Shown here piece after piece: positions 56,657 to 64,000 of a DNA stretch of 64,000 nt. A program made the translations under genes and the position numbers. How positions within the stretch are numbered: the first letter of the stretch is position 1; each line of letters starts with the position of its first letter. The notes beneath the pieces were generated by a model. That model saw only the letters and a program-made list of their open reading frames with translations. It was not told where the DNA came from and searched no databases. The stretch is from Dromaius novaehollandiae (lineage: Eukaryota > Chordata > Aves > Casuariiformes > Dromaiidae), in assembly GCF_036370855.1 (NCBI RefSeq), contig NC_088099.1:76301218-76365217 (forward strand), given 5' to 3'.

Positions 56657-59600
56657 CTAAACAAGAATAGCTATTATAATAACTATTATAAAATTTATCT
56701 CATTTTACCATGTAGTAATTTTCTGAAAGCAAAAAGTTGTTTTTTCAATTGTTTCCCAATAATTCCTGAGAAAATAAACTTTTATGTAACAGATGGCCAA
56801 TAAAAGTCCTGTGCCAACTGTAAGATTTAGCACATTGTGACTCATCAGCTTACCAAAGGGAGCTGCTCCATCATGCTAAGAAAGAAAAATTCCCTCTTTT
56901 GGAAGAGACACAGCAGTTGCTTCTGTCCTTGTTACCCCACAAGGTCTTAGATCTTTAAAAAAAAAAAGATCACATGCTACACAAAAGCACATTTGATGGT
57001 AACTTCTTTAGACTTCTAAACTGTGCTAGGTGAATTTCCTGACCTCCTCTTGCCCTACTGAGTTGAAATAACACTACAAATGGAGTTTGACTTAACAAGC
57101 AGAAGGATCTATAAAGACTAGGATATGTAGAACTGCTACTTCCAGTAGCATGTGGCTCACTTATGAAACAAGGTGCTTATGGATGCATTAGTAGAGAGGC
57201 AAGATTGCCAGGAATAATGCAAATGCCACAGAATTCTATTGGACAACTATATGCACCATTTTGCCGATAAAAGCTTTTGGTGTTTTTAACTTTTAAGGGT
57301 AACAGCTTCACACACACTGCAGAGAAAATTTTCAAAATGCAACTTAGTTGCCTATGTTACACACCTGCCTAGTTGCACATGCGGCAGCAACAGTAGCAAA
57401 ATCCTCCCCTGTCTCACTTTAACATATGATGCATATACAGTATGCTTCATGCATATCAAACTGCACTGTACACACAGTGCACAGGAGAGGATTCAGTGGC
57501 ACCTGCAGAACTCATGGTGCCTCATGAAGTATACTGTTTTTGACAGAATTCTTGACTGTAAGATTTTCAAGTGTTTTTCCCCGCTACATTTCAGCTTTGA
57601 GGAAGCCAAATGCCTTCACACTGTACTCTCTGCCACTCAACCTCATGTATCGTCTTCACATCTCCTCTGCAGGAGAAATTCTGCAAAGGGACTCTGGAAC
57701 CAAAATGAGATCTCAAACAGGAAAATAAAGTATTAAATCTACATACCTATGTGGTCATGAATTTATCCAAAAAGACCCATTGGATTAGTTGGCTCAAATA
57801 AGAGCTTATTTTGAGTTGTCACTTCCAAAAGATGATGAAGTAACAGGGTTAGAAAGTCTTTAAATTACTTTCAAATAGCAGAATATCATTAGAATTCCAG
57901 TGCAGCCTAACAGTAGCCACAAGATCTAGTAAAATCAGTGCTATTTCATCAGGACTAGAAATCCATTCGATTTGCTTTTGTTTTTCCAGATATATGCAGA
58001 ATAAACATTACTGAAAAGTATTTTATTGAAGAGCAGGTTTCTACAAGATGATTACAAGTGTAGCAGTTGAGTAGTTATACTTGTTAGCATAAATGAGTGA
58101 ATGCTTTGACAATTTACATTTTTCAGGTTTCAACTTCAAGCCCAGAAAAATACTTTTTTTAAAAATTTCATATGCTGTTCTTCTTGGGAGACAGCTATTA
58201 GCAAGCTTACTCATTATATTTTAATCACAAGGACACATAAATTTGTCAGACAATGTCCAAGAAATAGGTGCCAGCCAATTATGCTAATGTTTTGCAGTCT
58301 GACAGTTCATTTTACAGGGTGAATTAATGTATTTCTTCCTTTAAAAGAAAAAACTACTAAAATCAGCTAGCACAAGGTTAGAGGTGAGAAAACAAATTCA
58401 TTTTGGATAACTTACATGATGAAGTATGCTAATTTTTTGTTCATACAAGATCCAGGGAAAGCCTCTGATTTCTGAAAATTTCAGAGGAAATGATAATCCT
58501 TTCTTTGCCAAAATAGCCACAAGAAAAACTTTGGGTTTTTTTTGTCTCTTTTCCCATGCATGTTTTCCCAGAATACTGAAAAGGAGAAGTCTAGTGTGTG
58601 GCATTAATAATAAGGGAATGAAACAGAATACAGCCCATATATTTTGTCCTTTAAATAAAAAATACAATTTTTTTCTAGTCTGCAAAGTATTTGTTCCTTT
58701 TTTGTATAACTTAGACTAAGAACTTCTCCCTTTTCAGGAAACGTCGTACTGACACTTTTGTTGAAACCACTATTTTCCAAAATGTTGCTGTTTATGAGTC
58801 TACAAAGGGAAGATGAAATAAAAAAATCTAAAATATTACTGTACTGATAATTGCACAGTTTGCTTAACTACTGAATTCTCAGATTTTATGAATTCTTATG
58901 ACTTGTTTTCATGTACGTATAAATTATGGAATGAAGCCACAATGTAGGAATTTGTTAATCCATCCTAGATGAATTCATGGCGGTCAGCCTGGAGCATCAA
59001 GCATATGAAGACTGCAAAAAATGACACATCTTATCTCGTTGTATACAAATCAATCCTGATCTGCAGTGAGATGTACTGGATATAAAATAGTGCCTCTCTT
59101 GGATGTCTTGTTAAGATTAGTTTTAAATATCATCTCCGAGGTATGACTGATTGTTTTGATTGTTTTTATTAGAATTCTTATCAGGCAATCGGATTTCCAG
59201 ATCTGTATTTATTATGATATAAAGAGATGGATCCTGACTGACAGAAATGAAACTCAAAGACAGAACTCACTAACAAAAATAGCATTCCTGAGATTAAAAT
59301 ATTAATTCCATAAAGCGCACATATAGCACCTCCTTCTCATTATGCAAACGGTTGTCAGCTAACATAAAATTAGATGATTTAAGAAAGAAGAAAATAAAAC
59401 CATGACCTTAATAGCTTTGTCTGCATGATTTTGCAGTGCCTACTTCTACTGTGTGAGATTCCTCAATGCACATTTCTTAGCTATCTGTCCTCAGGTCACT
59501 ACCACCTTTACCACTGCATGCTGTATAGGACACTGATCAGTGATCAAGTTACTATAGTCATTCAAGGAACTGAATCACTTCCCCTTTCAAACTGCAAGGT

Positions 59601-62600
59601 ACATGAACAGTTGCCTATCATTTCAATTAGAAACACCTGAAGCTCTAGCACTGGATGAGCACCATATCTGACAAGGTTGGTAAGCAAACTAATGACACCT
59701 TAGAAATCATCTACATTAGTGTTTCAGTTCAGACCAGGAATGTGTTTTTGAAGCAAATCTCCTGACTCAAGGCATACAAACCAGATTCTTTTCAAATGAA
59801 ACTGACCCAAATGGTATGCTTCAGGGTGCTTAATGTACTCCAGCCACTAATGGCTGTTCTATCCACAAACCCAGACTAGAATTACACCAAAGTAAATTCT
59901 CCCAAAACACATCTAATGCAGGCCTGCGGTCCTCAGATGGACTCCTTAAAATACTCGCTAATGGAGTCGCAGGCTTAATGGAGAATTAGAGGAAATCTAT
60001 ACTACAAAACTACTGTAGCAAAAAAAAACAAAAGCAAAAAAAACCCACACACATTTCTGCTAAGGTTAAAAGCCAACCTCCAATAGAGTACAGTATCTTT
60101 GGAATCTTTCCATGTCTATTCTGTAGCAAGCTGATTTTAAAGCTTCAAGGAAACTGTTTTTCATTATAAACCTATGTGGGTGACAGGCTGACATTTATCC
60201 TTGCATCTATCCTCATTCACACGGATTGGCTCAACCTAATCATTTTACTGTTGATCTCTCTGTTACCTGTGGCAAGACCCAAAAGCAAAAGGGCTTATGA
60301 AGAGCAGACCTCTCATGCTGCCTCTGCCTGTGAAATGAGAAAACTGAGGATAGTTTTAGGTCAGGAGGAGGGTCTGTTTTGCTTTTGTATCACCTGTGTC
60401 AGACTGAGGCCTGATAAAGCATGTAAAGGGCTTTCGTTTAGAGTCCTTTGGATAGACATTAGGTCAGTTATTTGACTGGTTAGAGGAAGGGTTACAAGAA
60501 CATGTTAAAAAAATTAGCATATATGATGGAGTAAAATGGCTGCCACGTTCTGAAAGTTGCTGGTTTCAAAGTCATTGCCAAAGACTAATAAAGGAGAAAT
60601 CAAGGCTTCTATGTCTGGGTTTTCTCTGGCTTCACAGTGTTTGAAAGTACAGTCCAGAGCTCTGAATGTCATCAGACAATTTGTTTCAGCACCATCTTCC
60701 CTTACCTAGTCTGTTGGGGCTTTCACTCTGATCGAATTCACTCCACACTTTCTAAAGGGAGCTACAAGAGGTGGACAAAGTTAACAGAGGTGCCTGCCAT
60801 TTTCCCTAAAGACCATTTGCTTTCTTATTACTTTCAATTGAATTTCTTGTTCCTTTTCTCCCCGGATAGTATCTCTATAACTGAATTTCCAAAGACTACC
60901 ATGTAGTGTGCTTACTGGAGGACAATATTCTGTTTAAAAGCACCCCCAAGCTGCACTGCCAGGACTACTGAAGATTTCCCTTTTTACTCTTCTTTTGCAG
61001 TGAGTCATGCAGAAAACTCTTTTCACCACATTCTGTCAGACTCTTACAATTTAGTAGATTAGACTTATTTGTTTCACGGTTGTTAAACCAACCTAGTAAG
61101 TAATAATGTCCTGAATGTCCAAATGTTGACTTAAATTGACAAGCAACAGAACCCATCTCATTCCCCTTTTTTAGACATCACAAAAGCAATTATTTAATCC
61201 TATTCACTCCTTATGCTTCAAACTTAATTTCACTTCGCTCTTTCGCTTATTATATTCAGTCTGCTGCTAAATTCTGTTGCTTTTTCCCTCAGAGAACGTC
61301 TGAAATCTGTTTCTTCTGTTCTGCTCTGACAAATGAAATTCCTAGTCATACCTCAGTCAACACAATCTTTTTTTTCTTTTAGTATTTTAGAAATTCTCTT
61401 TTTGTCAGTTTATGCAAACTCCATTACCAAACCCAGTTTCTTTCCAGCTTACTCCCGTTCTCTCCACCCTTTCTAGTAGGTTGCAGAATAATACAGCTTC
61501 AACTTAGATGAGAAGCATATCTGATACAGATTTTTTGCTTATTGTGTAAAGAGATAGCCACACTCTTGGCACTACAAAAAAATCTAGCAAAGAGGCAGAA
61601 CTGGGCACTGAGTGGAGAGAATGAGAATTCCCCTCTGCCAAAAGCAGCACTGTTAAAGATCCAAATTAGTTCTAAGATCCAGAGAATGAGAGAAAAGGTA
61701 AATCCACTGGGCAAAATGAAGAAAATGACATTGAAGAATCAGATGAATGAACTGCTGGAAATAATGCCAAATCTCGTAACACTGCAGAACTACAATCTGA
61801 AGCAGCTGACACAACCAGAGAGATGTACAGAGGAACACATTACTGCCAAAGCGGTTAGAAAATAAGCAGATAATGTTCTTTAGACACTCAGAGCAAAGGC
61901 ATGACTACCGTGATACAAGAAGAAACTGAATGTAAATGGAGTGGTATGATTCATCAAAGAGAAGCGCAGATCACTGATCAAGATGTAGACAGTCTGAGAA
62001 AACTGTCTAACTGTAAACCGGGAAGAAGTAGTATCTGCAGTTATTGATAAGGCAATGAAACAAACTTATATCCTGAGTTCAGAATTCATTTACAAGAAAT
62101 ACACTGGGGAAAAGTTCATGCAACAGAATGACTGTACCTGTTAGAAGAAATGTGAATGGGAAGAAAGCTGATGCTAAAGTACTAATACTTAATACTGGTT
62201 TGTCCTGCAAAATGTGAATCTCCTTACTGGAATCATTAGAGAAGAGCTGTCAAGCAAACTGAAGCAAAAGAGATTTCCTGCAGTGCAGGGAAGATGTCAG
62301 AGACGTCGCACAGGAGCAAAGAACCATCCAATTGTGAACATCACCATATACATGATTGTTTTGAGAAAATAAAAAACTGCCATGTATGATTGGCAGATCA
62401 CGAGAAGCGATAAGATAGCTTGCCATACAGCTGGGTGATGAGAGCGAAGCAGCGATGAAAATAATTGGTGGTGGCTTTTTTACAGTCACATGGAAAAGTA
62501 TGTATTATACCCAAATATAATAGAAAAATAGACACACGTTTAGAGTGCAGGCTGGAACTTTCAAAAGAAACCCACCAGACCTCTGCTGTTTACTACAGTC

Positions 62601-64000
62601 CCTGGATCCATACCTGGTTGTTTGTAAAGCTAAGACATTCAAGGAAGTGACTGAAAAGGGGAGGCCTATTCCACATGTGTTTTTTACAGATAACCTCAGT
62701 GAATGAGAGTGAATGAAACCAAGATTATCCAGAAGAAATGCCAGAGAAAACGAGTAATTTGTTCAAATAATTGAGGAGTTAAATTAGGATTAAACAAATA
62801 TGTGTGCATCTTTACACAGACTAAAAGGCACTGCACAAACACCCAAAGGGTAAAAACAGAGGACAAAAATATCCTCCGGTCACAATATAAGGTCCAATAC
62901 TATTGATGTTTTCTAAGTATTAGTAATTCTTTAGGAAGAAAAAAGTTGTCAATAAAGAATTTAACAAAGGAATTAATAAACAGTCTTTTGGAGGATTTAG
63001 CAAATTTCTTGAAAAAATTAGCTCAATACCCATACTACAAATGTGGCAAAACCATATATGCCATCCAGGCGTTCAGTATTTAATCACTATTGTAAGCTGA
63101 AAAATTTATCTAAGGAACTCAATAAAACTAGAAGAAATTAGTTTTGTACAGGGCAATAAGAAAGCTTTACTCTGATAGGGAGGATAAGGGAAAAGGACTG
63201 AGAACAATCCAAGGTGTAGAAAAACAGGAACTTTATTAAAATTATTATTATTCTATTACTGTTTATTATTTTATGTACTATTTAAAATAATATTTATTAT
63301 AATTTAATAATAATGGGAAAAGTAGAAAACTGACTGCATCCCAAACCAAGTTCTACAAACAAATGATTAATATGCTCTCACTGGGAGCAAGTCAATAGGC
63401 GGATGGCTAAGAGAGAGATACAGGCAGGAATGGATGGAAAAATAACAACATGGAGAAGGCTCTTTAGGAAATCTCATAAAAGAAAAGTTGCAAATTGTAA
63501 AGTGGCTTTCCAAGAGAGAACTGAAAAGAGTTGTTTTGAGATGACTTTTGACTGTATAGAAGAGGCTATTTATACAAGACATATTAAAACTAAGATGAAT
63601 AATATACCAGAATTCACGAAGTATTGCCAAGGCCCCAAGATTACTGGTCACATCCTAAGTGGACATTCTAAGTTGGCCAGAGAAGAAAATGAAGTACAAC
63701 ATGACAAACTGTAATACTGACACTCAAGAAGCATGGACTGCAAACAAGAAAAAAAGCATTATCAACACAAAAAAAGTTGTAAATAATGAAAGTGTGGAAA
63801 TACTATGAGATATTTTCAACAACTACTGTTCATGAAACATATGGCAAGACGCCAGATCCACACTTATAAAAAGAGCACTTTTTTCTGGATTTTTCCATGT
63901 AATGACACTGTTAATTGAAAATGCAAGAAAAGACCAGCAAATATATCAGTTACAGCTCAAATTCCAAAAAATCTGCACCTGTTATAAGATCACTGATCCT
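56657..64000 (-). other. dynein heavy chain intron (upstream part), continuing past the window
   Basis: No dynein-like exon was recognised on the - strand in these 7.3 kb, so the next upstream exon is probably outside the window. A short exon could have been missed. The + strand from about 61.54 to 63.72 kb is purine-rich with several interrupted coding-like frames of unknown origin. Confidence 0.6.
57462..57481. repeat. short perfect hairpin
   Basis: TGCACTGT and ACAGTGCA around a four-base ACAC loop, preceded by ATGCATAT/GCATAT repeats at about 57424-57456. Confidence 0.8.

Noticed and set aside
1-64000. Bacterial-type systems (CRISPR, operons, toxin-antitoxin pairs) and tRNA or rRNA genes
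   Set aside because: The window is vertebrate nuclear DNA; no regularly spaced repeat array, cloverleaf or rRNA-like sequence was seen.

Overview
This is nuclear DNA of a sauropsid vertebrate, most likely a bird. The genes are split into small exons by long AT-rich introns with GT-AG borders, repeat density is low, and both recognisable transposon copies are CR1 LINEs of the avian/reptilian type ending near the CR1 3' signature. There are no operons, and no RNA genes or CRISPR arrays were seen. Most open frames are chance frames inside introns.

Three protein-coding genes are supported. (1) The 3' half of TMEFF1 (tomoregulin-1) lies on the + strand, in five coding exons from 8857 to 19440: second follistatin/Kazal module, linker, EGF-like module, transmembrane helix and short cytoplasmic tail. 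Its 3' UTR runs to about 20.5 kb, and its 5' exons are outside the window. (2) The complete CAVIN4 (MURC) gene lies on the + strand, with two coding exons (21069-21479 and 35387-36052) around a 13.9-kb intron, predicting 358 residues. It starts about 600 bp after the last TMEFF1 poly(A) signal. (3) The 3' end of an axonemal dynein heavy chain of the DNAH5/DNAH8 group lies on the - strand. Four exons (56524-56656, 46647-46855, 41540-41761, 40106-40324) join in frame into the last 260 residues. It is tail-to-tail with CAVIN4.

Layout: 1-8856 TMEFF1 intron with a rearranged CR1 copy; 8857-20490 TMEFF1 exons, introns and 3' UTR; 20491-21068 short intergenic/CAVIN4 promoter region with a MEF2 consensus and an E-box; 21069-36052 CAVIN4, whose intron carries a longer CR1 copy; about 36.1-40.1 kb intergenic; 40106-64000 dynein gene, with no further exon recognised above 56656.

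The TMEFF1-CAVIN4 pair matches the human 9q31 arrangement, which supports TMEFF1/CAVIN4 over the paralogous TMEFF2/CAVIN2 pair. The dynein neighbour is not part of the human arrangement as I recall it and is the most interesting genomic-context observation. Other observations include a perfect 21-bp-arm inverted repeat, an exact 56-bp tandem duplication with nested palindromes, a 153-bp nearly identical block shared by two otherwise diverged CR1 copies, and a competing splice acceptor in CAVIN4. I found no convincing new multi-gene system.
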